A DNA stretch of 64,000 bases, taken from assembly GCA_023101725.1 (NCBI GenBank), contig JALJCO010001026.1, positions 217,001-281,000 of the forward strand. The letters are read 5' to 3'. Shown here in pieces: positions 1 to 11,652 of the stretch. The DNA is from Atherinomorus stipes (lineage: Eukaryota > Chordata > Actinopteri > Atheriniformes > Atherinidae). Positions within the stretch are counted from its first letter, which is position 1. Each line of letters starts with the position of its first letter. A program made the position numbers and the translations under genes. The notes below the pieces were generated by a model that was not told where the DNA came from, did no database searches, and saw only the letters and a program-made list of their open reading frames with translations.

Positions 1-160
1 CTGACCTGCAGACTAATCTGGGCAAACGTCACCAGGACCCAGGATTTCAAAACTCTGAATCCAGATCAAAATGATCTGGATTTCCAAATCCCTGGATTCA
101 GGTCCTTGGATCTCAGATTGATATCTGGGTATTTCAAAACTTTGATGGATTGGATCAAAA
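1..160. repeat. Dispersed A/T-rich repeat fragment (first copy)
   Basis: The stretch is full of variants of 'atctggatttccaaatc' and 'tttcaaaac'. The same vocabulary ('ccagatttgggcccaaacc', 'ctggatttaaatcttc') returns at 890-1130. I read both as pieces of one dispersed teleost repeat, probably a short DNA element, but the left edge is cut by the window and no terminal repeats can be defined. Family unknown. Confidence 0.4.
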
Positions 161-889
161 GTCAGCGCTGACACTGAACCATCACTGCAAACAGAGAAAC
201 AACTCTGGCACTCAAATTTCATTCTTCTTCTTTAACTCAGGAGTTCGTTCCGCTACAGAGAAGCTGAAGTTGAGAAACAGAGCGGTCTGTAAATCGGCTA
301 CTTGTAACAATTCCATACCAATTAAGGAATTTATTAAATTATTTTAATGTTCAAGACACAACCAAGGAAGCTCAATATTAAATGTTTTGTTATTTGGCAG
401 CAAGAGGTGGAGAAATGAAAATCTTGAGTAAAAGAAACTATTGAGAGGAGAAATTGAGCACACTCAGCAAATTGTCCTTTCAGAGGAACAGACTGAACTC
501 ATCAGTTCAGCAAGAAGGGGTGGAGGTGAAGAGGAACATGCTGGACAAGCAGTTAAAGTGATAAATTCACGTGAAAATGAAACACGATTATCAGTTAATT
601 ATCCGAGCATTTGTTTTATTTATGGAGTGTCAACATGTTAACTTTGTGACAGAAATTTAAACTTTGCAGGGTTCGTCTGTATCAACTGTCACTTAATTCT
701 CTACTATGTGCAGATTTTCTATAAAAAACATTTCATTTTTAAAAATATTGCGTGATCATATTATTTCCTCAGTATGAAAGGAGGTGATTTATGTTGCAGA
801 TTCAGAGTGAAAGATGTGTTGTTAGTGACTGCAGCTGCGGACCTCATTGTTTCCCACCTCAAGATCCTCCTCAAATCCACCTCTGAGGT
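161..889. other. No gene or repeat recognised
   Basis: About 730 bases with stops in all frames. Short open frames (for example 441-641) show no recognisable domain. Nothing else is supported here. Confidence 0.5.
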
Positions 890-1130
890 GAGTTTATTTT
901 AATCCCCATTTTTAGGATCAAAATGATCCAGATTTGGGCCCAAACCTTTGAAATACCCAAAAGAGCAAAAAATCTGGACCAAAGGTGGGATTGGATTCAC
1001 AGATCTGGATTTAAATCTTCAGGATAAAATCTCGTTTGAAATATCCAATTTCTGATCAGATCGGAAAAAAAAAATCCAATCCACCTGGATTACTCCTAGT
1101 GGATTATGTTTGAAATACTGGGCCCAGTGG
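890..1130. repeat. Dispersed A/T-rich repeat fragment (second copy)
   Basis: Shares the 'gatcaaaatgatcca', 'ctggattt' and 'gaaatacccaa' word set with bases 1-160, including a short self-complementary core around 'gatcaaaatgatc'. Probably the same short DNA element. No target duplication was found. Confidence 0.4.
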
Positions 1131-1309
1131 ACCATCCACCATCGCTTAGGGTGCATTTCTGTACATGTGTAAGAACAGCTGAGAATCAGACTTTTTGTTC
1201 ACAATAACGAGGAAATCTGGAAGGACTTGGGCTTTCCTGGTTGTTGAAACAGCAGCAGAAACTTTAATAAGTGAATGTGAAGATCACTGACATTTATATC
1301 ATGAAGATT

Positions 1310-1740
1310 GCTGTCGATGTCCATGTGTTCGTATCAGGGAGGAATACCAGCCAATCAGAGAGCAGAGGAGGAATGATGCCGTCACCGCAGAGAAAACTGG
1401 ATTTTATTCCCAACAACAAAAGCACAGTGAACAAAGCCTCGTCAGACCATCCTGATCTGGCGAGCTTCACGTTTTCCCTCGCAGATCATTCTGGCTACTC
1501 TCCGTTGAAGAGAATCTGGAGCAGTTCATCAAACGAATGTCCAATCAGTGTTGGCTTTGAGGCCGGTTGAGGTGTTACGGAACGAGAAGCGACAGTTCGG
1601 TCTAAACAACATGGTGGCTTCAGCGGATGAAACTAGCATCAGCGTGGTTATCGCTCAAGTTTTATCGGAATTACTGCCGACATGTTTCTTGTTTGCTGAG
1701 CAAATGAGCCATTGCCGGCAGCAGCAAGAGTAGCCTGGCC
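1310..1740 (+). repeat. Dispersed repeat with opposite-strand partner at 11470-11580
   Basis: Bases 1325-1430 ('tcgtatcagggaggaata', 'ccaatcagagagcagag', 'gattttattcccaacaac') are matched in reverse complement at about 11475-11580, where 'ctctgctctgattggc' and 'gttgttggggattaaatcc' occur. This identifies a dispersed repeat. The rest, to 1740, reads as possible degraded coding sequence, but no domain is recognisable. Confidence 0.45.
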
Positions 1741-2078
1741 TGTGGTTGTGTTTTCGTTGTCGCTCTGTTGATCTGATATGTGGTGATAGATGGGCCAAAT
1801 CAACCAATGTTGGTGATAGACAGATCCAATCAACTAACCAGTATTTTCGCCCCTTCCCAAACCTACTCCAACGGATGATTCCCAGGTGGATATGCAAGAG
1901 CAAATCCATCTGGCGGAGTCAGGTTACAGTGAACACTCATTATTCTGACATGATACTGAAAGAATCCATGTTGCAGCTTATGCTAGCTAATGCTAACAGA
2001 GACATTTGTAGTGTTGCTGAGAGTGAAAGAATAATTTGCATCTTTCTAATATCTCAAGTGCAGCCAGAAATCTGGGGT

Positions 2079-2103
2079 GGGGGGGGGGGGGGGGGGGGGG
2101 GGG
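2079..2103. repeat. Homopolymer G run (25 G)
   Basis: An uninterrupted run of 25 G. It generates the glycine tracts seen in translations across this point. It may be a real poly-G tract or inflated by base-calling. Confidence 0.9.
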
Positions 2104-2104
2104 T

Positions 2105-2295
2105 GTTCGTTATCCGCCGATTTTCATAAAATGGAGTTCACCAGCGCCCGATCCAAAAAGGTCCATAAAAGTCCACAAAAACTTAACAATATTCCTTCAT
2201 ACTGCTCGTCCAACGTAATCCAATAGCGTAATGGGAAGCGCCCAGAATTTACTGGAAACAACATCCTTTAGTATATTTTTAAAGCTCAAGGTTAA
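2105..2295 (+). mobile_element. Fragment of the fold-back element found at 32731-33630
   Basis: Words such as 'cataaaatggagttc', 'agtccacaaaaactt', 'ctgctcgtccaacgtaatcc' and 'cagaatttact' appear in the same order and orientation in the left arm of 32731-33630. This piece lacks the AAGGAATAGTTCACC terminus, so it is an internal remnant directly beside the G run. Confidence 0.7.
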
Positions 2296-3540
2296 CAGTC
2301 AAAATGGACTTTTTTGAGCTTTTTATTATGTTATCATGTCATTCTCTCCCCATAGAACATGCCCGGTGGTTACTTTGACTCATTCACGCATATTTGAGAA
2401 ATCCCTGAATCTCCTGTGGAAACAAACATGGCTGCCAGAACGGCTGCTACCACAGAGCACCTCCCACATCACAAAGCTCCTCCCCCTGCCTTGCCGAGTT
2501 CCACCCCACCAGAGCATGAGAGTGTTGTGATGAGAGAAGAGGGCGTGTGAGAAACAGCAGGAGGCATCTTAAAGGGACAGCAGTGAATTTTTAAGGTGTC
2601 AGATACAGACATGAAGTGATGTCACATTTCTTTAGGTTGTTTTTGTGTTACTGTATTTTCAAGACCACTGAAGGTGACACAGTTATTTAGCTGTACCAGT
2701 AAAGGGAATTATGTGCCTAATAATGACATGAAACCCTCTCTTTAAAACCCCTCGCAGCCACACTGCTGAACATGCAGCTGCCACTGTCTCCACCTGCAAT
2801 GAGCTCAAACACGACTTTCCAACATACAGGAAAGTTTTAATGTGTCAAGTCCAGACCTGAATCACTGCGTCACACTCAGTCCTGTTGGAAGGTTTCCGTC
2901 AGCAGCTGAGACCCTTCAAGTTTAATTTAGTTTCACGACTCTGTTATTACAACAACTGAACCATAAACTTTCATTTACTGTCCAGTGTCTCAAATTTCCA
3001 CACAAACATCTAAGACTACCTCTGGAGAACGTCTCTGATGGGCTCCTATCATCGGCCAACAGACTGAGAGGACATGTGCCGCTGGGAAAGATCGTGTTCT
3101 TTTGCATCTGATGACCAGCGGTCACCGCCGACCGGATCAGGCTGCAGCCACGAACCGCTCCAGGTCACTCTGTGGGAGTGCATGTGTACATATCCACCGT
3201 TGGGAACAGCAGGCATTTACCTCAGACATGAAAGGAATGTAAAATCCTGACAGATCAGCAGATTCAGAACACACACAGCGGGAAGAAAGAAAACACACCA
3301 CAAGGAAGGATAATAATTAAACCACACAGTGCGGCCGTGCCACTGCCTGCTGGATCATCCAGCTGAGTTTCTGCTGAGAGAAAAAGCTTCCAGGGATACA
3401 TCCAGGTGGATGCCTCCACAGCCACTTAGATTTAAGACTAACCAACGTAATTTAGGCGTCATGCTTGTTTGTTCCCACTTAAAATGTCAAAAGTCACACA
3501 CAGGTGCATTGTATTGAGTAATGTGATCAGAACATGGTGG
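2296..3540. other. No gene recognised; unclassified intergenic DNA
   Basis: About 1.2 kb without a convincing exon. The open frames at 2336-2530 and 2922-3125 are short and carry no recognisable motif. A weak MITE-like word ('aaagggacagcagtg') sits near 2571, without a partner. Confidence 0.5.
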
Positions 3541-3544
3541 CTCA

Positions 3545-4260
3545 GTCTGTTGAAGAAGGTTTCTCCCGTCTAAACCTCATCATTAGTTTGGCGTCCTCCT
3601 GACTGCTGAAGTGAGACGGAACATCACCCTCAGATCCCACAAACTGGAAAATAGATGTCACCGTGTCCACATCTGGCCATCCAAGCAAGTTCATTCCCAG
3701 AAAAGACCACATGATGCTGAAAGAAGTCTCTAAAAACACTGAAATGTCCCCAGGACCAATGACGGGCTCTGATACTGGATGCCTTTACAGTCAGAGAGAA
3801 ACTGCACAAGTTTAACTTGCATGAGAGGAATCCTCTTCCCTCAGACCAACATCAGGGACAGACCGAAGGTTTCCAGAAGGAACATAGACAAGGACCAGGA
3901 CATGTGGAGTAATGCTCGTTGGACAGAGGAGTCTTTAAGTGAAGCGCTTGGACCTCCACAGAGCAGCTCATCCCAACTAGGAAGCATGGTGGTGAAAGTG
4001 TCATGGTACAAGACAAGAGTAATACTTTATTTAAAAGTGGGCGATGTTTGAGGAACATGTACATCTGTGTAGGACTGGACCTTTCAGCACGGCAATGACC
4101 CCAAACACACCAGTAAATCCTTCAAGGACTGTCTGAACATGACGAAACGTAAATTCCTGGAATGGCCGGGTCATAGCTTTGGTCTTAATCCCATCAAGAT
4201 CCTGTGGAATAACTTGAACATGCAAGAAACTCTCAAACATTTTTCTTATTTTAGCCAAAG
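3545..4260 (+). pseudogene. Degenerate Tc1-like transposase
   Basis: A relic of a Tc1/mariner-superfamily transposase. The frame starting at 4082 reads FQHGNDPKHTSKSFK and, further on, EWPGHSFGLNPIKILWNNL. These correspond to the conserved QDNDPKHTS and LNPIENLW blocks of Tc1-like enzymes. Upstream, around 3901-3936, MWSNARWTEESL resembles the WSDES block. In-frame stops separate the blocks (one at 4049-4051). The aspartate of QDND is glycine here and the glutamate of NPIE is lysine, so two catalytic positions of the DD34E triad look lost. The terminal repeats could not be identified. A dead DNA transposon copy. Confidence 0.8.
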
Positions 4261-4387
4261 AAGGGCACACTAGCTGTTGGGGGACAAGGAGTCCTACCGG
4301 TCTCCACTGACTGCTTTCCAGAGTAAGTCTGGAAGGGACTGAACTGCATTATTATATAATGTGACATAAACCACATCATGGAAGGTA

Positions 4388-4557
4388 AGGGTGCGTTCAC
4401 ACTGTGGCTGTTTGGTCCGCTATCAACGGGCCGTGGTCTGCTTTAGATAGTTTGCTTCGTTTGGTGCAGTCTGAACACCAACCGTACTCTGGTGCACCAA
4501 AGAAGCGGACTCTGGTCTGCCTGAAAGCCGGGGGTCTCGGTTCACTTGCAAATGGAC
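4388..4557. mobile_element. Left part of a MITE-like repeat interrupted by a hAT
   Basis: Begins 'gggtgcgttcacactg' and contains 'tggtctgctttagat' and 'tttggtgcagtctgaac', wording typical of short inverted-repeat elements that end in GTGCGTTCACAC. It is cut by the hAT insertion at 4566. The sequence 'ccaggtggtttggtctgc' near 5798 probably belongs to its right part. Boundaries are approximate. Confidence 0.5.
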
Positions 4558-4565
4558 TATCGGAC

Positions 4566-5479
4566 TAGGGATGGGCACAATTAATCGATGATCGATAATT
4601 GATCATGAAGAAATTTTTGATCATGTAATTTTTTTTCGGTCATCCGACGGTGTTATAAAACAGAGTTAATTCATGTGGTTTACGTCTTGAAGCTCTGATA
4701 AATGTCACCATGTGGCGGTAATAAAACATCCTACCAGCGGGGGGCGATGTAGCCTAAAGACAGCAGAGAAAGCCGCCTGCCAGCTGCCGTCTACCCATCA
4801 CAGCAGCTGAAAGAAGACTCATCTAAACATGAAGCGAGCACAGAGAAGTCTGGTGTAGGACCATTCTGCGTTAGAAAATGACACCTCACATTGTAAATAC
4901 TGTGACACGTTTTATAAAACAACTGGACAACAACTCCTATGATGCACCATTTAAAAAAACGTTGACCCACCGTTGTCTCAGTCTGCAGCTGGAGGAACTG
5001 TGATGCACAGCGAGCAGACAAAATAACGAAGGGAATCTGTAAAATGATTTAGCAGATATGTTGCCCAGAAGTGTCGTCGATGGGAAAGGCTTCCCAGATT
5101 TGATGAATTTACTCGAATCAGTCTATCAGTTTCCATCACGGTGCACCATCACCAGGCTCACTGAAACGCAAGAAGCGAAAAAAGGAGCTGCTAAACAAGT
5201 TAGCCACAGCAGCTAGCGTTGCCATAACAACAGACTGTTGGACCGCTTTCACAGCAGAGAGCTACCTCACCTTCACGTGCCACCACTGCTGACCTTCTCG
5301 CCGAGAAGATGATTGAGGCTGTAGAGCAGTGGGGAGTTGAAATAAATACGTTTTTTTCTTTTGGGGGGGGGGGGTCTGTGTAATCCCTTTTTAACATGCA
5401 TCTTAATGATTAAATTGATCATTGATAGGCAATTCTCCCATCTATCGATCAAAAGGATGTTCGCAAATGCCCATCCCTA
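4566..5479 (+). mobile_element. hAT-superfamily DNA transposon, decayed, with BED finger and transposase relic
   Basis: Ends are TAGGGATGGGC at 4566 and GCCCATCCCTA ending at 5479, a perfect 11-bp inverted repeat. The flanks are tatcggac (4558-4565) and tatctgac (5480-5487), an 8-bp target duplication with one mismatch, as expected for hAT. The interior carries relics of the protein. Around 4860-4990 there is a BED-type finger region on the plus strand. Around 5130-5290 reading frames resemble the hAT block around ALTTDCWT (here VAITTDCWTAFTAESYL with flanking SPSRCTITRLTETQEAKK-like sequence). Stops and frameshifts break all of it, so the copy is not autonomous. Confidence 0.85.
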
Positions 5480-5487
5480 TATCTGAC

Positions 5488-5990
5488 TATCCAGCACACC
5501 TGATGGAAGTGACGTTTGTTGACCGCAATAAAGCATCAAGAAGAAGAAGTAGGAGGAAGTGGGGTAGATTATCGTTTGGGTCGGAGGGAAAACAAAGTAA
5601 ACAGCGTGCTGGAAGTGCCTGAGGTCAAAACAACAATGATAAACAACTGGAACATGTGTAGACAGAGATTGAAGTAGAAGAAGATGCAGAAAGTTTTCCC
5701 GGTTTTCTTCTTCTTCCTGCTTCTTCATCATCATCAGTGGTTATATTGGGGAGCATCGCCCCCTAGCGAGCAGTTGTTTAACTATGGGGGTTTAACCAGG
5801 TGGTTTGGTCTGCTTCAGTTACTGAAGTATGAACATCAACCCAAGCAGAGAAATCCACTCAATCAGACTGAGTCCTGGACTATCCCCAACGTATCCTTCA
5901 TGCCTGGCAGCCAAGGAACAGACCAGAGGACATAACTTCAGAAAATAAAAATATTTCTGTGTATAAATGATTGTAAACATTACTGATGTT
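5488..5990. other. Right flank of the interrupted repeat and unclassified DNA
   Basis: Includes a purine-rich stretch (5545-5575) and the probable right part of the repeat that starts at 4388. No gene recognised. Confidence 0.4.
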
Positions 5991-5995
5991 GCATC

Positions 5996-7437
5996 CAGGG
6001 TTCCCACTCTTTTCTTGAAGTTATTTTACAGGACTTTTCCAGGACATTGTCAAGACTTTTCCAGTTGCGACAGTACGAGTCAAGTTATCAGAACATAGAC
6101 AAATAGATTCCACCCCAAGATTTTGGAACAGTGTTAATATGTGTCATATATCATAATATTAACTACAATAATTGTAGTTAATATTTTGTACAGTGATGAA
6201 GCAGAGACGAAGCACAGACTACGCAGAGACAAAGTAGAGATGAAGCAGAGATGAAGCAGAGGCGAAGCATAGATGAAGCAGAGACGAAGTACAGGCGAGC
6301 AGAGACGAAGTACAGATGAAGCAGAGGTGAAGCAGAGGTGAAGCAGAGATGAAGTACAGACGAAGCAGAGATGAAGTTGAGACGAAGCACAGACGAAGGA
6401 GTGACAAAGTAGAGACGAAGCAGAGACAAAGTACAGACGACGTAGAGATGAAGCAGAGACGAATTAGAGATGAAGCAGAGACTAAGTAGAGACGAAGCAG
6501 AGATGAAGCACAGACGAAGCAGAGACGAAGTACAGATGAAGCAGAGATGAAACAGAGATGAAGCAGAGATGAAGCAGAAAGGAAACAGAGATGAAGAAGA
6601 GATGAAGCAGAGACGAAGTACAGATGAAGCAGAGATGAAACAGAGACAAAGCAGAGACGAAGTAAATAAGAGAGATGAAGCAGAGACTAAGTAGAGATGA
6701 AGCAGAGACTAAGTACAGCCGAAGCAGAGACTAAGTACAGATGAAGCAGAGATGAAACAGAGACGAAGCAGAAAGGAAGCAAAGAAGAGAGATGAAGCAG
6801 AGACGAAGTACAGATGAAGCAGAGATGAAACAGACGAAGCAGAGACGAAGAAGAGATGAAGCAGAGACGAAGTAGAGATGAAGCAGACTAAGTACAGATC
6901 AAGCAGAGACGAAGTACAGATGAAGCAGAGATGAAACAGAGACGAAGCAGAAACGAAGAAGAGACGAAGAAGAGATGAAGCAGAGACGAAGTACAGATGA
7001 AGCAGAGATGAAACAGAGACGAAGCAGAAACGAAGCAGAGACGAAGAAGAGATGAAGCAGAGACGAAGTACAGATGAAGCAGAGACGAAGTACAGATGAA
7101 GCAGAGACAAAGTACAGACGAAGCAGAGATGAAACAGAAAAAGCAGAGACGAAGTAGAGACGAAGCACAGATGGAGGACGAAGTACTGATGAAGCAGAGA
7201 CAAAGTACAGACGAAGCAGAGACAAAGTACAGACAAAGTAGAGATGAAGCAGATACAAAGCAGAGACGAAGGAGAGATGAAACAGAGACGAAGAAGAGAC
7301 AAAGCAGAGACAAGAAAATGATTTTCCAGTACAACTCAAGCTTTTCCAGGACTCCTCTTTTCATTTTCTATGTGTTTTCCATGACTGGAAAAATATTCAA
7401 TCATTTTCCAGGTTTTCCAGGACACATGGGAACCCTG
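5996..7437. mobile_element. CAGGGTTCCCA-ended DNA transposon filled by a minisatellite
   Basis: Starts CAGGGTTCCCA at 5996 and ends TGGGAACCCTG at 7437, an 11-bp perfect inverted terminus. The inverted similarity continues inward as variants of 'cttttccagga' on the left and 'tccaggttttccagga' on the right. The ends are hAT-like, but I cannot see a convincing 8-bp duplication (left gttgcatc, right ttcgtcat). Almost the whole interior is an 11-bp tandem array. No transposase is present, so it would be a non-autonomous element. Confidence 0.7.
6190..7315. repeat. 11-bp minisatellite, about 100 units
   Basis: Units alternate between forms such as atgaagcagag, acgaagtacag and atgaaacagag. Most are 11 bp. 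Because 11 is not a multiple of 3, the array is open in several frames on the minus strand. It yields overlapping repetitive translations of 197, 158 and 146 residues, rich in SLLRLCFVSA-type words. These are by-products of the array, not genes. Confidence 0.95.
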
Positions 7438-8000
7438 TTCGTCATATTTGAGCTGATGTTGAAAAACAATCCATAGATCACTACTGTTAGGCTCCAAATC
7501 CATAAACAACCAGCCAGAGGCATCAACAAGCTTCTTCAGAGACCAGAGAAAGAAAGACCAGATGATGGTGTTTAATGGAAACGCAGGAGTGTGTTTTTGA
7601 GGACCTTTTGACTACACTAGAAAAGTTTGAGAATGCTTCCTTTTATTCCGTATTGCTGCTGCATCGACCACCTAAATCACAGGGATGTTCAACTATTTCC
7701 AAGTCAATAGAATTAATCCAAGCCACACAAACTGGCTGGAGATATTATCAAGAATCCTGAAGGTCTCGCTCCGTCATGCTCTAGCCCTGACCTCCCGAAA
7801 AGCTGCCTTTAGGAGAAGGAAGTCCAGGAGGGAGTAACATCCTGTGAGCAGGGCAGGGTCAGGAAAAGACTAGTTGGGTTTCTGGCTGTATTGAGTCACA
7901 GGGAAAACCCACCAGCTGTACATTTCCAGGAAAGAGACACTACTGACAGAGAAACTGCAATTACAAATCACATGCAGTTTCACAGTTACATAAACAAACC
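7438..8000. other. No gene recognised
   Basis: Unclassified unique-looking DNA with only short open frames (for example 7575-7760) and no recognisable domain. Confidence 0.5.
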
Positions 8001-8110
8001 CATTTACCAAACCAGCTTTATTTATAAAGCACCTTTAACACAATAAGACTGAACAGAGTGCTGTACATGACAAATATAAGAGTAGGATAAAAAAAATAAA
8101 AGTGTAGCAG
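8000..8110 (-). mobile_element. LINE/SINE 3' end, reverse orientation
   Basis: 'gctttatttataaagcacc' read on the minus strand gives the 'gtgctttataaataaa' style of tail common at the 3' ends of fish L2-type LINEs and SINEs that borrow them. Only the tail is recognisable. Confidence 0.5.
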
Positions 8111-8200
8111 AATATGAAGAACATAAGTACAAACATGGAAAAGGGCATTTACTTCTACCACATCCAGTGAAACCATTAAATCCAGCTGAACATACTGGAT

Positions 8201-9150
8201 TAGGCCTGTGCGGTATACCGGTACGTACCGAAAACCGGTGTTTATTTTCGTTATATGTATTTTTCATATACTGCTATACCGCTGAGTAGTCCAGACCACA
8301 GGCGGAACGTGCGCAATGGGAACGTGTTTCAGTGGGGAGCGATTTCAGTGCCGGACATTAACACCAGAGCGTGTGAAGAGCAGGTCAGAGCTGTCAAAGC
8401 GAAGCACACGTTTACCAGGAGGAACTCATTCCCAAAGAGGAGTCACGTCTATGGTTTGGAAGTTTTTCTGCTTTAAAAGATCGGACGTGGACCAAACAAC
8501 TGTTTACAAAGGCTGTCGAGCAAAAGCGGCAGCTGGTGGTGGTAACGCTAGCAGCTAGCTTAGCCGACAACACCTTTTGGAGTAGCAAGAACCGGGACTG
8601 GATATGAGAAACAAGACAAGAAGTGATCGGATTACAATCATATTTCACTGTGACAAGGACATGATTCCCGTAGATGACGCAGAGACAGAAAGAAAAAAAG
8701 AGAGAGAGAACGGCAGAGTAATGCGAGGTGAAACGTCCGTAGTCAGATGGAGCAGCAGGTTTGTGAACGGGCAGTTTACGAACAGCCGTTAAGCTAAATA
8801 CAAGCTAACGCTAGCTTCGCTGTTTGTTTGCATTTCAAGCTCTGAGCTCCGCCGCCTCCACTCAGCACCTCACATCATCCGTCCACCTACGTCCACCACA
8901 TTTCTTATCTGAAGTGGAGGTACATGTCTCTCCAACATGAAGTGGACAAGCACGTGGTGTGATTTGGCAGAGGGAGAGAAAAAAAAGTGGTGTAAACAGT
9001 CACAGCCGCATTCAGACGGTTCTACATCTTTGGGTTTTGGTAGATCGTCTGCATGTTCAAAACCTTTAGATCAAATACCGTAAAACCGGTAGGATTTAAA
9101 AAAAAACCGTGATATGAAAAATTTGCCATACCTTGATCACTGCTGGAACT
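8201..9150 (+). mobile_element. hAT-superfamily element with BED-finger relic
   Basis: The left end is TAGGCCTGTGCGGTATACC at 8201. The right end is degraded, but 'cgtgatatgaaaaatttgcc' near 9110 is the usual inner part of such a terminus. Inside, around 8446-8556, the plus strand reads SMVWKFFCFKRSDVDQTTVY and continues with CRAKAAAGGGN. This matches the start of a BED zinc finger (W-K-F-F, then Cys-x2-Cys). Here the first zinc cysteine appears lost and the frame ends soon after. The remaining transposase is missing. Target duplication not resolved. Confidence 0.7.
8446..8556 (+). pseudogene. BED-type zinc-finger fragment of a hAT transposase
   Basis: Reads MVWKFFCFKRSDVD and then YKGCRAKAAAGGGNASS before a stop. 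BED fingers of hAT transposases bind the element's own DNA. Only the first half of the domain survives and its cysteine pair is incomplete. Confidence 0.7.
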
Positions 9151-9231
9151 GATATCTGAACTCTGAACTCTGCTCAGTCTGGTGGACGAACAGCCAACAT
9201 ATAAGACAAACAAACCTATTTACTACGGAGG

Positions 9232-10215
9232 GGAGAATCAAACATGGGGGGGGGGGGGGGGGATCAGGATTTTTGTTTTTTTTTTTAAATTTTGATTTTT
9301 TTTTTCTTTTTTTATCATTTTAAAAGTTTAATTTTAGTCTTCGTTTATAAGCTGGCTGTGAAAACAGTTGCTGCTTTTCTCCAGCAGAGGGCGACATGTT
9401 TTTCCTCGACTGTCACGTCTGCATGACATCATGTGTGTTTCTGAAAAATACTTAAAGGCCTCCTTCCACTGAAAACCAGTTTAACTTGCTCCTTCTGAAA
9501 TATGGAGGGTTTCCCCTCGTTTACTTACACATGCTGACTTGCTAGCATTGCGTTCCCCCCAGTCGGCTGTGCTTCCTCATCACAGAAACAATACGAAGAA
9601 AAGAGCGAATCGGGAACAGCCTCGCACTTCTACGTCACATTGCAAATAGCGTATCCCACGTGGGGTTTCTATCTGTCCATTGGAAGGCAGGTAACCCTCC
9701 ACTACACACTAGAAGTAAAGACGGCACGACTGTAGCTTCGGAGTTGAGAAGCTAATTAGCTAACTGTTTGTTAGCATGGCGGAACAAACTTGTTTGTCGG
9801 CTCTATTTCCTGTCTGTAACTAAATAAGAGCGGAGGGCGGAGCTTCCTTCATACACTGATGGGAGGCAGCCAATCAGACGGAAATTCATGAGAAGGACCC
9901 GGAAAAGCTGCCGTTGGACCACAAGCCTCTCTTCTAGTATACAAATACATCTGGATACAAAGATACCAGAAGGTTTTTTTAAACAGAAACGATGCAGAAT
10001 GCATTCAATAATAATGGAGAACACAGAAATATTAATGAAATGACCATGAAAGTACAACTTTAAACAAGAACAGCAGACAAGCTGGTCTGGTGGTAAAAAA
10101 AAAAATCAAAATCACAAAAATCGTAGAAAAATGATTCTCTTCTTCTGGGTGTCAAATCGACACCCAAAAGCTTGTTAAGAATCGAATCGGGGAAAAAAAC
10201 TGTGTCATCCCAGTC
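9232..10215. mobile_element. hAT-derived MITE, probably with another short repeat inside
   Basis: The right end (10110-10215) contains 'gaatcgaatcggggaaaa' and 'actgtgtcatcccag', the reverse of a common fish hAT head. The left side (9232-9300) has the matching 'gagaatcaaacatggg' and 'caggatttttgttt', beside a 17-G run at 9246-9262. The region between about 9455 and 10070 does not look like the same element and starts 'ggcctccttccactgaaa', so a second repeat probably sits inside. Borders are approximate. Confidence 0.5.
9246..9262. repeat. Homopolymer G run (17 G)
   Basis: Uninterrupted G run followed closely by long T runs. Length may be uncertain. Confidence 0.85.
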
Positions 10216-10327
10216 CGACTGTTCACTTACGTAAAGGGAAGAGGATTAACTGGTTACAGGAGAAGATGAATTTCAGTCGTTTCCCTGAAACCAGAAATGT
10301 TCCATCAACATACTATTTGTGAGACCT

Positions 10328-10410
10328 CCATGTTCTCCATGTTCTCCATGTTTACCATGCTCTCCGTGTTTACCATGCTCTCCGTGTTTACCATGCTCTC
10401 CGTGCTCATG
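10328..10410. repeat. Short 9/18-bp minisatellite
   Basis: Tandem variants of ctccatgtt and taccatgct/ctccgtgtt. The minus-strand translation is a GEHGKH repeat. A small array with no gene around it. Confidence 0.85.
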
Positions 10411-11474
10411 TGTGGGTTCTGAGCTGACTGTAACCAGTGTTTTCCCTGATGGGAGCTGGGATGGACTCCAGCCGTCCCCCTGACCCCAAACAGGAAGCAG
10501 TGCGTGTAGAAAATAAACAAATTTCAAGCTTGGAACCCAAACTGACTTTCCATTCCTTCCAGGATTTATGAAATCTACTTCCACAGAAGTGGTGCAGTCT
10601 AGTTCAGTCCAAACTGGTCCCGGGTCCATACATATTTAACACTGTATTAGTGTAATTTATCTAATTTTTGGTTTATTTATTTAATAACTAAACCAAATCC
10701 ACCTGTCTTTAACAGACTGAGCCTAGTAAAATGTGGCGTAATAAACATGAATAACATCATACAAAAATATAGACTTATCCGACGAGCGTTTTGTGTGTGG
10801 CGCCATCTTGTGGCGCCGCCATTAAGGTGGGGACTAGTCCCATTTACCTTGTATCTGCCAACATGAAAAGCAGCGTGAATATATGGATTTACAACGTTGG
10901 ACAGTCGTCTAAGGTCATGATAACCTGTAGGTATGTTATCCGGAGATATTTAAAGTATTCTGACATTTATTTATCTATTTATTTATTTTACAACGGATCA
11001 ATAATTTAAACTATTATTCATCTCCGGAAACTGGCTTTAATGATTACTTATCAAAGTTTAAAAAACTAAACTCTTTTTTTAAAAAGAGTAGTAAAAAAAA
11101 AAAAAAAAACTCTTTCAAAGGTGGTTACTTTTCTATTTTCTCCCATTTTTGGCTTTTGGTATTGTTTAAGGACTGTACAGACCACGTAGCTTCACATGTC
11201 CTGCAGATGAAACTAAAGGCAGCAGGACACCGTCTTCCTGATCCGTTTGTGTTTCTGACTGAACTGGTTTTATTTTCTGGTCCCAACGTCGCCCTGATCA
11301 GAGCAAATAACCTGATATTTCACAATATCTCCCAGATTGTCATTAACTCTCAGCAACACCACAGCTGTCTCTGTTAGCATTAGCTAGCATGATAATGTTA
11401 TGCGGTGCCTCATTTTCGGGAGCATAGATACGTGAAATAAAGTGTCAGATTAATGAGTGTTCACCATAATTTAC

Positions 11475-11580
11475 CAGGTTTTTGTTGTTGGGGATTAAAT
11501 CCAGTGTTTTCTCCGCTGTGGTAGCAAGTTATTCCTCCTCTGCTCTGATTGGCCGATATTCCTCCCCGATACGAACCCAC
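11475..11580 (-). repeat. Reverse partner of the repeat at 1325-1430
   Basis: Contains 'gttgttggggattaaatcc', 'ctctgctctgattggc' and 'cgatacgaaccca', the reverse complement, with differences, of words at 1325-1430. Confidence 0.6.
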
Positions 11581-11647
11581 TGACATTAGTGGATGAAGCA
11601 TTATAAAATTATAAATAATTTTTATATAAAAAAAAAAAATGTTATAA

Positions 11648-11652
<5 letters not shown>

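Noticed and set aside
6709..7364. Long overlapping open frames on the minus strand, 146-197 residues
   Set aside because: They are translations of the 11-bp minisatellite in different frames, with only a few residue types and no domain.
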